DNA of 64,000 nt from Vanessa cardui (Eukaryota > Arthropoda > Insecta > Lepidoptera > Nymphalidae), in the NCBI RefSeq assembly GCF_905220365.1, contig NC_061135.1, positions 5,299,501 through 5,363,500 on the forward strand, given 5' to 3'. Of this stretch, positions 46,501 through 60,330 are shown in pieces. The translations under genes and the position numbers were made by a program. The notes under the pieces were generated by a model that saw only the letters and a program-made list of their open reading frames with translations, had not been told where the DNA came from and did not search any database. Every line of letters starts with the position of its first letter. Position 1 is the first letter of the stretch.

Positions 46501-49500
46501 GATAGTAAACATCACTGTTTATAGTGTAATTTAATATATGTTATAGTACAACACTCATTACAATGATTACAATTGTAATAAAAAATATTTTTATTCATTT
46601 AAACGATTTTATATAACCTATCTATAATGTTACCAACAATCAACAAATATTTAATCATTAACAAAATTAATTCACTATCGTGCAACGGAATGTAATGTTT
46701 ACTACGATATTAATAACAATTACAATTTCCAGGCTAATATAATAATGTTATCTTTACAAGTATTTAAGATGGCGCTTATTATTGCTATGATGAATATAAG
46801 GCTAATTTAATTAACCACCTCGAAATCCCCACAAAGACGGGCTTAGAACACCATTTTATTGTAAAACTATAATTAATAATTTGTAACGGAACGTGAGCTC
46901 TGCCTTCATTTAAATTTATGTCATACGTTAATATGTTTATAGCACGTGCTACAATCACTGACCTAAAATAATATTAATGAATATGGAAACGGCGAATTAA
47001 TTTATTATTTGTTACCGTGGAGCACGAGACTTCCTTCGGGATGCTTTTTAACAAAGGAAACTAATAATTTCATTAATGTGTAAAATATTATATATATTCA
47101 CTTAAATATAGATCATTTAGATATGATACGAAAAGTGTATAAACATGAGAAATAAAGGTAAACTTATAACAGCAAGTTTCCGACTCCGCAAAGTCAATAC
47201 ATCCTTCCTGTGGCAAGGTATTCGTTTATTTGATAAAATCCGTTGACATATTTGACTTTATTTATCATTTTTAAATCTCATATCGTCAACTAGCCTCAAT
47301 TAGTTGAAGCTTATTAAACAGTATAAGTATATATGGTATGTATAAAAGCGCCAAGTATTCTTTAATTACATACACGGTAAAAAGTTGTATAGAATTAATG
47401 CTCAATTTAATTTTGGATTTAACTTCTGATTTCCCATTTTTCGTAGAATTAATTCGACATACGACTAGTACGATTGAATCCTGTTGATGATTCAAAAGTA
47501 CATAAATGAACCTACACGAATAAAATATATTTTGGTTGGTTGTTTTACATTCAGTTCAACACGGTAACATGACGATTCAAAAGTGCTTTTATGAGCCCAC
47601 TCGAATAAAGAATACATTTATTTTGATTTTGATTGAATCATTGTATTAAAATTGTTTTAAAATGTTTTAAACTATAACTAAACAAATGTATCAAAGGGAT
47701 TATTGGAAATGGAATATTATAAAGAAAAGTTATAATTTAAATATCGAATCAAGAACAAGGATACTTTTTTTAAATAGTTATATTGCTTGTATTAATAAAT
47801 ATACTGCCATTTTGATTCCGCCAAGCATAGATTTTTTCCTTAGCATCCTACAATATGAGCAGCATTAAGCGTCTTCAAAAAATGTATAGTGATGAAAATC
47901 TAACTCACTAACACGGTTTATAAGAAAGATTTACCTGAAGCTTGTGACCTGCCATATCTTCGCAATTTAATGGCGTCATTAAGATATTAATAGTATGCGG
48001 GATAAACATTTTATTATTCCTTCAAAACTAACACAAATACAATAAAACTGCCCCACACGAACGAAAACAACAATAAAAAGAGCACACGAAATCATGGCTG
48101 GCGTCTAGTTCACTGATAAAATATAGACTTTCTATTTAAATGGAAAATAATACGAGCCGGACGAATGCAGAAATAGATTTTCAAGTATCTGACACAAGAA
48201 AACTTTTAAGCGGCCGGCTGTATAATCTACGCCGCAAAGGTCTTCCTTTAACAGTATTCTAGAATGATATTTACGGAATTTTACATTAAGGTAATGCTTA
48301 AAGATCTCGAAGGCGTCGTCTAATCTACTTAGATATTATCGTTATGTAAACAAGAGAAAATGGTTATATCTTCGCTTTGCAAATGGTTATTACAGTCCTG
48401 GGATTTTACGATAGTTTAAACCTATAAAGTGGTACCATCAAGTGTTATCACAACTGATGATGAGTGAAATGAAGTATATTAGTATCAAGAGAAAAATGTT
48501 ATTTTATTTATTTAATATTAAGACGCAAGTACTATTGGATAAAATTTAATATCAACCCAATCTAATATCCTGATATATTAAAAATGATTACTTTTTATAG
48601 TATATAGTAAAAAATCCATTTATAAATAAAACAGATGTAAAGTAAATTTGTATACATCGAAAAATAAGGTTACTTTGAAACCATTTGTAAACGATATTTC
48701 ACATAAAGGTATATGTAATTTAATAGGAAAACATAAACCAAACAAAATACCAACGAAATATTGCGTTATTCGATAAATAATGTTGCTATTTCCACGCGAT
48801 CGGATTCGCATAACCTAATGTGTCTTCTATATAGCGATGATTTTATATTGACTCTAACGACTACGTATTTTATTGTAATAATTTTAATTTACTCGATTGT
48901 AAAATCGTTTTATGCGATGTTATATGTATATTATTCTTAATCTATATGCTATACAATAAATGAATGAATGCATGAAACATTAATAAAAAAAATCAATTTA
49001 AATACTATATTCTGCCCTATCATGACTTGAAGTAATTAAATTAAGTTTTTATTAAAGAAACATGATCATCAGCGATTAAAAGAAAATATAACCTCGAAAA
49101 ATTCACAAATTGTTTTATTGACATTTCGCCAAACATTAAAATGCTCAACGATGTTATATCTTTTTATAACGCGCAGTTTTGCCCTTAACGTCAAACATTT
49201 TAACGCTAGGGTCTTTCCCAGGCCTTAGTTACATGGACTGCTAAATTAGGTAAATGAGCCTTGTATTATGGAAATAAGAAGTCTTCGTGACGACGCATTT
49301 TGTTGAAAAAGTTAGGAGAGCCGTTAGTTTCTTATCAATCAGTTATTAAAGCCAAAACTTACATACTACATTTTATTAATTGCTTATAATATTTATAGCA
49401 CATTTTTTAATAGGTAAATTTATTTTGAGCGTTAAATCGTAAAAGGGCTTTAGTCACTTTATAAATAGGTTATGTAAGAGATAGTATATATTAATTTTTC

Positions 49501-52500
49501 TAGAGTTTTAAGGAGACTTAATTGAATATTTCGATCCCGGAATAGAAGATATTATTTCAACTATTTGTATCTACTCAAGAAAACAGAGAACATATGCAAT
49601 AAACTAAGGAATGTTTCATTTCGATATTCCCAAGAAGCCCAAAGGAACAATTCCTACTCATGCGTTAGAGGAAATGGTGTCCGATCGATAATCGGAAGGA
49701 GTGTTTTGTTGTTCACACATTTAAACAAAGTAAACAGTATGTGTTTAAACACATGTTACTCACACATAGGTAACGCATACGACATGTCGCTATAAACGTA
49801 TTTGACCTTGAAATTTTATTTAACATAAGTTTTAACTGACGTAGTTATTCCATAGATTTTTCATTAATTTTCATTGAAAATTTTCCCCTGCGGAACTAAG
49901 TCGTCCGCTTCTATAAAGGTGAAGGCTTAATAATTAGTTCTCTACTAATACAATTCTGTTTGTATCGAAGTAAAATAATCGAGTCAGTGAAACAAAAGAA
50001 GATGAAAGGCAAAGGAAAAAGTGATTCCTCTTAAAAGGCCGCCATCTTTAAATTGAAACGCTACCAAATAATTTAAACATGGCGTTTGTTGTACCACTCG
50101 TTATATATGATAATAAGGACTGAGGGTGTGTTTGTTCATCAGATATGCATATTTGTGGGTCCTTCGCTATGTAAACAGATTATCCTAAGTCCCTGTCCAG
50201 AAATACAATCTAGACATCGGAGTTAGTACATTTTAATTTGCTTAAACAAGTTTATGAATTTACGACACTCAATGAAACCATTGTTATCGCATTTAAATAA
50301 TTAAATCATTTAAATTATTCTTTAAATACAGTAATAATTTATCTTGCCTAGTAGTATTTACTTTTTAATTGGATTAATTTCAATACAGATTATATAGGAA
50401 TGTGTTTTTTATGTAAGCTATGGAAAAGTATTTATAATTGCTTTCAAAACTGTCTCTAGATAATATTAATTGCTTGATAGCGTGTTTGTAAACAAAAAAA
50501 AAGTAAACATTGACCTAAATATGGAAATAAATTTAGCTGATTAGTATATAATATGTATATGTGATACATAATTTACAATCGAATGTCAACACAAACACAC
50601 ACGCACACACACGTGTATAAAAATATATTTATTTTACTTATTTTCTAGAAATCTTCAAAATTTCGAAAAATCACCCGTAGTTTTGTCTACTTAAAGAATT
50701 AAATATCAATTTATATATTATAGGCAAATGTATTTGACAGACATCTATTCGGGTATTTGAAATTGATTTCATCTCTACCATAGGGGTGGGCTCGTACTAG
50801 TATTGTATAGTACAAAATGTAGTTGATATACATACATATAAAACAGGGTCTCTCGAGAGTTTCATAAGGAAGTAATATTCGACTGTACCGAGCCGATGTT
50901 AACCAATCAGCATTCGGAATTTCGTTTTCATGTATTGAAAATCCCAAGATTACGTACGTGTTACTGTATACATTTTTGGCGACTGTTTTTTTTTTGTTAA
51001 ATTAATACTATCAGGCTCACACACACATGTCGTGTAGTAACAAAGAGTTAATATATGTTTATTAAACTATAACTAGAAATAATTTAATTTAATCTTCGAT
51101 TGAATTTTCGTGATATTTTTGTTATTGGCATCAAAGTTAAAGATTGGTTTGACCATGCTTCATTCAATGAGGTTTGAATGATGGGTATGTTAGTGTACAT
51201 ACTAACACAAGAAAAGCTTTCTAAGTTCAAAAGTTTGTGATCGCAGTGTAACAAAAGGAGTTTTAATATGTAAGACAGAGCCAGAAAAGTAATAATAATA
51301 AGTCTATAAATTGCTTCGCATTCTTCAAAAATTAACATTTTACAGTAGATGCTGAAATAAAACAGTATATAAATACCTAATGCTTGAAGTATAGTGAAGA
51401 ATGCGCCATTGCTTTTGAATAGCGAGGTTAATTCTTTGGGTTAAAAGCCCTGCAACCAGCCCTGAGGTCATAAGCATTAAGTAAAGAATAGTTCTTAAAG
51501 AAATTTGCAGGCATTATGGATCCAAGGTTTTAAATTTTCAATTGCAAAGAGTACCAAAGATTTTTTCTATTCATTGTAATACTAAATATAATATAAATTT
51601 CATGTTTTATTTGCAAATATATTTTAAAAGAAGTTAAATATCATTTATTCAATGAATTTATTTAGTAAGACTCTACAGACCAATTTCTCTATGTAAAAAA
51701 TCAAGTACATGAAACGTAGTGTAAGCTGGATTTGCAACTCACGATGGTCGGTTAAAATTTACTCGCAAAATGTACATAATATCTAAAACGTAGTATATGT
51801 ATATATGTACATCACATTGTATCGCTTATCGTGATCTTAACGAAACATCTCAAGTTACGCTCTTCTGGAAAGTTTATAAGGTTTGTGTATTCCATCCTTC
51901 TCTCTCTCCCCTTGTATGTTTGTATATATCCATCTTCTTCTACGGCGGTACTTTTCGAGCACCTCGTCTGAGAGGCCAACATGAAAAAGTACTCTTCATT
52001 TGTTACAGATTTCAGTTCATGACCTTATTACATTAACATACACACAATATCAATTTAAATTCATGTAGTTATCAATTTTTAAGATCTTTACAAATACAAG
52101 GAAATCTGACTATGTTCTTTTCTTAAAATATTATTATATAATTATTATTATTCATACTTTAATAATATATACTTAGCATTCTATCAGTAATAATGTACAG
52201 TTCGAAACATTATAGTATTGAATTAGATAAGGGTTTTAGTAATTGTTATATATCATACCGTGTCCTATTATTGGGATAAAATGTTCTGAAGTCTATGGCA
52301 GATTGATCGCTTGTACGCACGGTCGTCAGTGTTACATAAGCCGCTATGAGAGTTTGTTAACGAACTAGTGACAAAACGGCGAAGCGCTGTTGCCGTGCGC
52401 CTGACAACGAGTACTCGGTAATATGAGATTTTAAAACCATAAAACTTTGTAAATGCGACACACAGATTTTTATTTTATTTTAATTTATACATACAGAATA

Positions 52501-52504
52501 TATT
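46501..52504. other. Non-coding stretch
   Basis: Apart from the retroposon tails at 47.5 kb and a CA repeat near 50.59 kb, I see no gene, RNA gene or recognisable element. Confidence 0.55.
47466..47640 (+). repeat. Two tandem LINE/SINE 3' tails
   Basis: Copies at 47466-47540 ('gatgattcaaaagtacataa ... ttttggttggttg') and 47552-47640 ('atgacgattcaaaagtgctt ... ttttgattttgattg') are both related to the tail at 55455-55620. They look like two short 3'-end insertions side by side. Confidence 0.6.
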
Positions 52505-52720
52505 GCGGACCTCCGTGGTCGAGTAATATGAACACCGGTCTTTATAGGTTACGCAGCCTAGTCGATGTAAGAAAGTTCATTCGTTTTCTATCTTGTCTTG
52601 GGTCTGGGTGTTTATGGCACCATCGTTACTTTTGATTTTCCACAACACAAGTGCTTTAGCTACTTACATTTGGATCAGAGTAATGTATGTGATGTTGTTA
52701 ATATTTATATATTTCATTTA
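52505..52720 (+). repeat. tRNA-derived SINE, deleted head
   Basis: It begins 'cggacctccgtggtcgagta' (A-box-like tRNA head) and continues with 'gtcttgggtctgggtgttta' and 'acaagtgctttagctactta', a SINE body frequent in butterfly genomes. The part of the tRNA head with the B box (GGTTCGATTCC) is deleted, so this copy has lost its internal promoter. The tail is AT-rich. Confidence 0.7.
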
Positions 52721-53460
52721 CTATATTGTTCTTTAATAAAAAGGAAGAATAAAGAATAATATAAATACGTGAACTTTAACGCGTGTAGATCAATCACAGC
52801 CAACACCATCACAAATGAATTTTCATATCTTCGTTAGTGAAGGAAAACGTCAGAACACGCACAAGTGTCGGGTAAAATTGTATACTCGTAGCAGGTATAT
52901 CCGCCAACCCATATTTGAGTGAAGTGGTTACGAGAGGATAAGAATCCTAAGCCCAGTGGTGGGCGTTAAATTTATTTCAAGAGCATATCAGGTTCACATG
53001 TTTTTTCCACTGGAACACGATATGTTTAAATACTTAAGCATCATTTAAAAATACTAAAAATAAAAAAGACATTTTTTTTCAAGTCTCAATACTTTTAATG
53101 TATCTTTTCAATTCATTTCATTTACTTTACCTTACAATATATATATAGTAAATAAGCTACATTCTATTGATAGACATATAAAGGTTAAAATTTTTTTATA
53201 AAACTGCTAAAACAGTTTAGCTTTAAAAGTTTTAAATACAGAACAGTGGCCTACAAAAATTAATATGTTAATTTATAATACACTCGTCCAAGATTAGATA
53301 CTTGGCAGATATAAGAGTTCATCCGGTGTAAACTAAGTCAATGATGTCACACGCTTGCTATATAAAACTTGCACTATATATTTTTATTAATTGTTTATTA
53401 GAAAATGAATAAAAAAATATATAATTTAGTAAATAACGGTTTGAAAATATATATATACAA

Positions 53461-53760
53461 AAACAGCTTGTAAATTTCCCACTGCTGGTCTAAGGACTCC
53501 TCTCCCTTCGAGAAGTAGATTTTGGAACATATTCCACCACGTCGTTCCAATGCGGGTTGTTGTAACACATGTGAGTTTCTATGAAATTAGACACATGCAG
53601 GCTTCCTCACGATGTTTTCCTTCACTGCCGAACACGAGATGAATTATAAACACAAAGTAAGGGCATGAATTTTCAGTGGTGCTTTCCTGGGTTCGAACCC
53701 TCAATCATCGGTTAAGATACTTACGTTTTAACCACTGGGCCATCTCGGTTCTCGGCAATC
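53461..53760 (+). repeat. SINE, near full length (CAA-headed family)
   Basis: It runs from 'cagcttgtaaatttcccact' to 'accactgggccatctcgg', with the tRNA-like 'gggttcgaaccc' (B box on the reverse strand) near the end. It matches the copies at 54655 and 56462 over its whole length with scattered changes. Confidence 0.75.
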
Positions 53761-54651
53761 TATATAAATATAAATGTTACTATATCAACCTATCTAACAA
53801 AATTCATCGCGGGGACATCCGCCCAAGGTCCGTGGTCCATAAAGCAAGAATTCTGCTTTGTATGTTTGTCCTTCCTATAAACGCTTAATGTTAACCCTTA
53901 TTCTATTCATGCAAGGCTGGGACGGGTATTAGGAAATTATAAATATGCGTGTAAAGACCGTTCGAATACTTTTAGATATACACATAAATATCCGGTGGTA
54001 ATAAGTCACGGTATGTGTACTTAAATAATTTCACTGTAATAATATAAGAATAATAATATACTTATTCCACAATTTATTTTTATAAACAATTATATGATTG
54101 ATACAGAATACTAGAGGTGTTACAGGTTATCAGTGCATAGTCATTAAACGAAATGTAGATCGGGTACTAGCTGTCCAATCTAGGCTAATTCAATAACTAT
54201 TTTAAGGATCATTCTTCTCCCCGGACGTGAAAATAATCGAAATATTGCCAGGGTAATGAGATTATGTGTATACTATGCTCTTAGTGTTTTAATAAGTTTT
54301 ATCGTACCTTTTTTAACAAATGATCGTTTTTTTACATAAATGATAATTTAATGTAAATGCAAATAGCAATTAGCTAATGTATTATCCGCATAGAGTAACT
54401 GCCATTACTTGTCGCTTGCTAATTGCGGTTTACATATAATAAAATGTGCGTTAGAATGAACCTACTTAAATAATGCACTAATGTTCACTTATTGTTTTAA
54501 ATTCCACCATAACCAATAAAAAGAGAATTTCAGAAAAATATAAACGAAATAGCATGTTGGGAGACGTTTCAAGGATTCCCAAAAAAAATGAATACATAAA
54601 GTCGTTAATAAATACCAAACAAAAAAATCGGTTTACAAATAGAAGATTATT

Positions 54652-54962
54652 TTTCACAACAACAACAACAACAGCCTGTAAATTGCCACTGCTGGGCTAA
54701 AGGCTCCTCTCCCTTTGAGGAGAAGGTTTGGAACATATTCCACCACGCTGTTCCAATGCGGGTTGGTGGAATACACATGTGGCAGAATTTCTATGAAATT
54801 TGTCACATGCAGGTTTCCTCGAGATGTTTTCCTTCACCGCTGAGCATGAATGAATTATAAAGACAAATCAAGCACATGAATCAGCGGTGCTTGCCTGGGT
54901 TTGAACCCGCAATCATCGGTTAAGATGCACGCGTTCTAACCACTGGGCCATCTCGACTCTAT
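54652..54962 (+). repeat. SINE, full length, (CAA)n head
   Basis: The best copy in the window: (CAA)n, 'cagcctgtaaattgccactg', 'gaggagaaggtttggaacat', 'accactgggccatctcgact'. The (CAA)n end is the poly-tail and the far end is tRNA-derived, so the element is probably inserted in reverse. Full length is about 300 bp. Confidence 0.8.
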
Positions 54963-55454
54963 ATATAAAGTTTTTATTTGTTTAATAACAATGATTTATA
55001 TGAATATTCTTCAAACGTCTTAGAACGTGTATTTATTAGAACAGTTCTCTAATTTATTTTCCAATAGAGTTTATCGTTTATTCTAAGTGTCTGGAAGCGT
55101 ATAGCTAATCTATAAAGCTGAAGCTGATGCCGATCCTGTACGGCGTGGGATCGGAGCGTTTGAGCCGGATTTGCGTCTCCGGGGATCGGGAATAATTTTA
55201 GTTGCAAACACTTTCCTATTGGAGTTTAATTTTTTAGATCCGTAGACACAAAACTCTTAGACATTTTTAAATATGCCGTTCAGTAAATTCAAATCGTTTG
55301 TAAAAAATACATTGGTAGAAAAAACATATTATTATTAGATACAAGAATTTATAGATGATAAAAAAGCGTGGAGTTAATAACTGATGACTTCCAAGCAGGA
55401 TATATTAATTTAAATAATTGTATTTAACTAACATGAATTTGTATTTTTTAAATG

Positions 55455-55620
55455 TTCAAAAAGAGTAACTACTGAGTTTCTTGGCGATTCTTCTCGGTAG
55501 AATATACTTTCCGAACCGGTGGTAGCTTCACTTAATTGTAAAATGACGATTCAAAAGTGCTTGTATAAGCCTACTTGAATAAAGTTTATTTTGATTGATT
55601 GATTGATTGATTGATATAAA
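55455..55620 (+). repeat. LINE/SINE 3' end with (ATTG)n tail
   Basis: 'gagtttcttggcgattcttc', 'tcggtagaatatactttccg', 'aaccggtggtagcttcac' and 'gacgattcaaaagtgcttgt' are followed by 'aataaagtttattttgattg' and a tetranucleotide tail. This is a common 3' end of lepidopteran retroposons; the tail with AATAAA fits target-primed insertion. Confidence 0.65.
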
Positions 55621-56461
55621 TTATGTCTTCTTAATCCATCCAGAAACCTACTACGAGTACCTTTATCCTAAATTAATATAAAATGTTTTTGATTATTTAA
55701 ATTATTAATAAAAGATAAATATTACGTGCATGTTCTATAGATATCACGAATAGCATCATATTTTTATAATAAAAATATCACTGCGGAACGCAGCAGAAAA
55801 TATAAAATCTCTACATTGAACGAAAGAATAACTTTAAAAATTTCATTATTTGTAAATAATTCTGTATTAATATTAAAATATATTTATTTATTAAAATTCT
55901 ATTATATAACTGAATTAAGTAAGACTTATATTATTATATAGAGAGATTGTATTGACCTTGCGACGCGACTAATATATAAATATATATCAAAACTCGAGGA
56001 ACATTTAAAACCAAATGACGTAAGCCTGTTCTATATAAATAGTAAAATATGTATAACTTTATCCTCCCGAGCATCGAACCGTGTATCATCCAGTCTTTAT
56101 AGTGTATTTTAGAGCAAGCTATAATGTGATTGTTAGACCTAATTAAGAGCGGAGAGATTAGTAAGCTGAATCTAGCTTAGTCATGCCCTAGTTATTCATA
56201 TGTACGTAAAATGGTTCTGCGAGGGTCAATGAACTATCAGATAAGATTGTGTGGGTTGGAGAAAAATTCTGTTATCGCTACAGCTGTATTGGATTTTTCA
56301 TTGTAACCAGGGATACGTATTTATTTAATGCTAGTTGCCTTTCCGGGTTTTGAAGGGATGGAATAAGGATCTATATAAAAAATTAATATCGTAATACAGA
56401 AACGTAATAAAGCTCACGTTTAACATGATTTTTCTATCTTTAATATTTATGGTTATATTTC

Positions 56462-56670
56462 AGCAAACAACAACAACAACAGCCTGTAAATTCCCACTGC
56501 TGGGCTAAAGGCCTCCTCTTCTTTTGAGGAGAAGGTTTGGAACATATTCCACTACGCTGTTCCAATGCGGGTTGGTGGAAAACACATGTGGCAGAACTTC
56601 TATGAAATTTGTCACATGCAGGTTTCCTCACGATGTTTTCCTTCACCGCTGAGCACGAGCATTTCAGCAA
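56462..56670 (+). repeat. SINE, truncated (CAA-headed family)
   Basis: It has the (CAA)n head and the first two thirds of the SINE, then stops at 'ccgctgagcacgag' inside the body; the tRNA-like third is missing. Very close in sequence to the copy at 54652. Confidence 0.78.
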
Positions 56671-57097
56671 ATTTACTCAAAATCTTAGTGTACTTATTAT
56701 TATACACGTAAATTTTCCTTACGGAGTTCATCCATTGGTGAAACCCGTATCGAAATGCGTTCGTTAGTTTATAAATTAATCTCGTTGAAACAGATCGTTG
56801 CAGGGGGAAGGATTTTGTATATTATTATTATACTATTTAGTAATTAAATGGCAGATATTATCGTTCATTTTGTTACATACTTAATCTCAAAAGGCAACCA
56901 CAGATATAACATTTCCAGGATAATCTGTTTTATTAAAGTAATATGTCGTAACAAAGGTATAATTCTAGGAACAATGGTCATTTTTTAAATCACAATCTAC
57001 TTAGCAAATTAATATGGACATCGACAAATAATCAGATTAGATTAGTGTAATATGAATGTATACTATATAAGATTATAAATTAACATGCTTATTTTTA

Positions 57098-57218
57098 TTA
57101 TTAAAGTTATTCATTTCGGGATATTTACCATGTTTTTATTTGTATTCGGTGGAGTTCGATATTTCGACATTATCTACGTATGTCTTGTTCAATATCCCGA
57201 AATTAATAACTTTAATAA
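57098..57218. repeat. Small element with 28-bp terminal inverted repeats
   Basis: 57098-57125 and 57191-57218 are inverted copies with one mismatch (core ATTTCGGGATATT). The whole is about 121 bp with no coding content, as in a short MITE or a stem-loop end of a larger element. Confidence 0.65.
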
Positions 57219-57347
57219 CGAATGTATACTTTCATGATGAGTATTTTTTACAGTTTTATTGAAATTATTAAACCGATATACATAAAACATATAACAACAA
57301 TTTAAAGCACATATGTAGCACATTTTCGAGAAGGTACTTATAGATTA

Positions 57348-57749
57348 CTAGCTGTGCGACTTAGTTCGTTTTTGAATTAAATAAAAAAAAATATTGTTCA
57401 GTTGAGTTTTATTATAATTTGTTAATTATACTACTAGGCAGCTTATATGATTTTAACGTTGGTGGGAGGAATCCGTCGTGACAGCGACGCGAAGGCGCGG
57501 TAATGGATAGTATTTGGATATTGCAGCATATCTTTATTATTACTGTATACATAGTTTTAAAATAAATAAATCTAAGTTACTCGTTATTAATTCAGCTAAC
57601 TGTCAGTGAAAGACCCGTCAAAATCGGTACAACCGTTCCAGAGATTAGCCGGAACAAACAGACAGAAATACAAAAATTGTAAATAATGTTATATTGCTAT
57701 ATGTACCCCATATTCACACAACAGACACTTCAATTTTATTATATAAAGA
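57348..57749 (-). mobile_element. Non-autonomous Helitron, about 400 bp
   Basis: On the minus strand it starts A/TCTTTATATAATAAAATTG at 57749 and ends ...CGCACAGCTAG/T at 57348. The body holds the phrase 'ccgttccagagattagccgg', found in many lepidopteran Helitrons. No coding sequence; it would depend on Rep/helicase from another copy. Confidence 0.6.
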
Positions 57750-58116
57750 TTTCGCTGGATACTGCACTAGATAGAATCTACTATATACTTCTATTAATAC
57801 GGCAATATTGCTATGAGCTCAGATTAATGGGCTGTTATGTTAAACATATCAAGTTGAACTTTAATTTCAACATCAGAGTTTAATCCGTAGATCGATGCGG
57901 TTGCATTCACACATTACCGTCGACAGATTATCTGCTGTATAGCTTTATTAACGGTCGATTGATTGAAAACAAACTTCGCTTAGCATAATGGTCGAATTTA
58001 ATTGCAACGTTTTAATACGTAACTTCTCTTTTCCCAAAAATGGAAAAAGATAAAGTTAGATAACTGAATTGCAGCTACTTCAATAAGAACACATATAGTA
58101 CGACACAACATAGATG

Positions 58117-58320
58117 TAGCATCGGCAAAATGCGTAAAACCGACCACATACGAATTAAGTAAGCTATCCCAGATTATCGATATTAATTAATTATGCGAAA
58201 TGATCTTTACACAAACGTAATAACTTGTAATATCATATGACCTATTTATTCGTAAATTTGACACGTCGATCTACATGTATAAATCGGCAATAATCGGTTT
58301 CACGAATTTTGCCGATGCTA
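58117..58320. repeat. Small element with 27-bp inverted repeats
   Basis: 58117-58143 and 58294-58320 are inverted, sharing TAGCATCGGCAAAAT and AAACCGA with two mismatches. 204 bp overall. The motif ATCGGCAA recurs internally at 58283. A MITE-like relic. Confidence 0.55.
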
Positions 58321-59219
58321 TATCTAAGTTGTGGCGTATTATATCTTGTATATTATATTTCAAATATAGAATACAAGAATTCTAAATTTACGGTTTGCAA
58401 TACAGTTCAGATTTACGTCAATATTCTAAATTTAAAATGGTCGACATTGGGAAGCTGAGTTATGTACTTCTACAACATTATATTATAGTTCCCTATACAG
58501 TATTAGTACAAATTTTATGTATATTTTTAGTAAATTTTAGTACTAGTAACTTACTTTTGGTTCCTAACCTGTTTTAGATTACGTTTTGTATGTAGCACAA
58601 TATATATATTTTTTGCTACAAAATGTTTCCTTATTTATTGGTAACGATTAAAATAAGCATTAATTACAAAATGCAGCTTAACGCAAACGCCAAGCTATAA
58701 TCTAAGTTTTTGCTTTAAAAAATTTAACTACAATTTTATATTAGAATAGAAATATAGAATTACGTTATAAAAAACGTCATTTATAATATAAAATCTTTAC
58801 TTTTTAAAAATTGGTAAAATTTTCAACGAATATAAATGAAGCTTATTTTCGTATCGTTTAATTTAAATGTAAAAAAGCTGTTTTTAAAGATTAGCATAAA
58901 ACTCTTATAAATGCAAATGATTAAACTAACGTATATTTTTACTAATCTGCCATTGTAACACGCAATACATGTAGAGTACAAATACCTTTTTATAATATTT
59001 GAGTACTAAGACTTCTTTTCTTAACCATGGATAAAATATTGTAAATTCATAGCAAATATCAAAAATGATTGGCTTATCTATAAATGTTATCGAAATCTAC
59101 TACATATTCATACACTTTGAATAAATGAAAATATAATTTATTCATATATTGTTAGCAGTTAGCAATTAAAGTCTTTCTTTAATTTTTTAATAAAAGACTT
59201 AGAGATTGTATCGTGTAGC

Positions 59220-59335
59220 TTAAATGCGGGTTGATGGATAGACGTGAGGCAGATATTTATAAGACACGTGCTTATTTCCTTGCTACGTTTTCTTCGAGAG
59301 ATGATTTATAAAAACATAAGTAAGTACATGAAAAT
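59220..59335 (+). repeat. Degenerate SINE fragment
   Basis: 'aaatgcgggttgatgga', 'tttatttccttgctacgttt' (modified 'ttcctcacgatgttttcctt') and 'aagtaagtacatgaaa' place it as an old copy of the CAA-headed SINE. Confidence 0.45.
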
Positions 59336-59844
59336 ATTTTAACACATTTGTACCCTTAAACGTCATTTAATATTCACGTTATCGACTGTAATATCTAAGC
59401 TTCATAAAAACTAAATAGTATTAATAAAATAATACGTTTAATTTTGATATTTCAACATTCAATATTAAACATAAACAAAGTAAAGTATCATTTTATTTTC
59501 TCTTGTAAATACATGTTTAAATTCTTTATTGTATACAATTTTTTTGTAAATGTTCGACGTTGTTTAGGTATAAAGCCAAATTCGCTCCAGGGCGATTCAA
59601 TTAGCGTGCAGTATAAAAAGTACATTTTATCTCGACTGACACTCGCTGCGGGAACAGTAACGCAACTATTAACCCTTCGTAGAGAGAATGAGATATCAGC
59701 ATTGCAGCTCGTTACGGTGCTGCAATGTTGTAACATATTACGTACAAAACATATTAAAAAAAGTCATAAGCTAAAATGAATTAAGTATTTTAGTGCTCAA
59801 GTAATTACTTTAAAAAGTTTAGATTTAATTTTCTTTTTTTTTAT

Positions 59845-60050
59845 AAATAGGGGACGTGATGTGCAACCTGAAGGTAAGACATCACCAACTATAGATATTA
59901 TGCTGTAAGAAATATTTATGATTTCATACATCGTCAATGCGCCAAACTTAGGAGCTAAGATGTTTTATCCCTTCTACATGCAGTTACACAGGCTCGCTCT
60001 CCAAACCGACACAAAACACTACTAAGAATTAGTTTGGTAATAGAACATGT
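59845..60050 (-). repeat. Dispersed repeat copy (same family as 7201), reversed
   Basis: On the minus strand it shows 'gttctattaccaaactaatt', 'gtgtaactgcatgtagaagg' and 'gataaaacatcttagctcct', in family order. Confidence 0.55.
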
Positions 60051-60249
60051 GTGAACCTAGTCATCAGTACTAAGGTATTATGACGAACTTAAAAGAAATC
60101 GTACTAACGAGTAAAAGATGAAACGTAGACTTGCTTCTAAATTGGACTAATTTTGCATGTAAAATTTTCAATTAATATTTTAGGTAAAAATGAAATTAAG
60201 TAAGAGTATGTAGGTATTTCAATGCTAGGCTTTACTATACTTGGTATTC

Positions 60250-60330
60250 AACATCAAGCAGGTTTCACCCACCATGTTTTCCTTTACAGACGATCACGAC
60301 GTGAACCATTATAAACATACATTAAAGACA
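60250..60330 (+). repeat. Degenerate SINE fragment
   Basis: 'agcaggtttcacccaccatg', 'ttttcctttacagacgatca' and 'cgtgaaccattataaacat' are diverged forms of the CAA-headed SINE middle section. Confidence 0.5.

Noticed and set aside
52505..52560. Possible tRNA gene from the A-box-like sequence
   Set aside because: The B-box half is missing and the SINE body follows directly.
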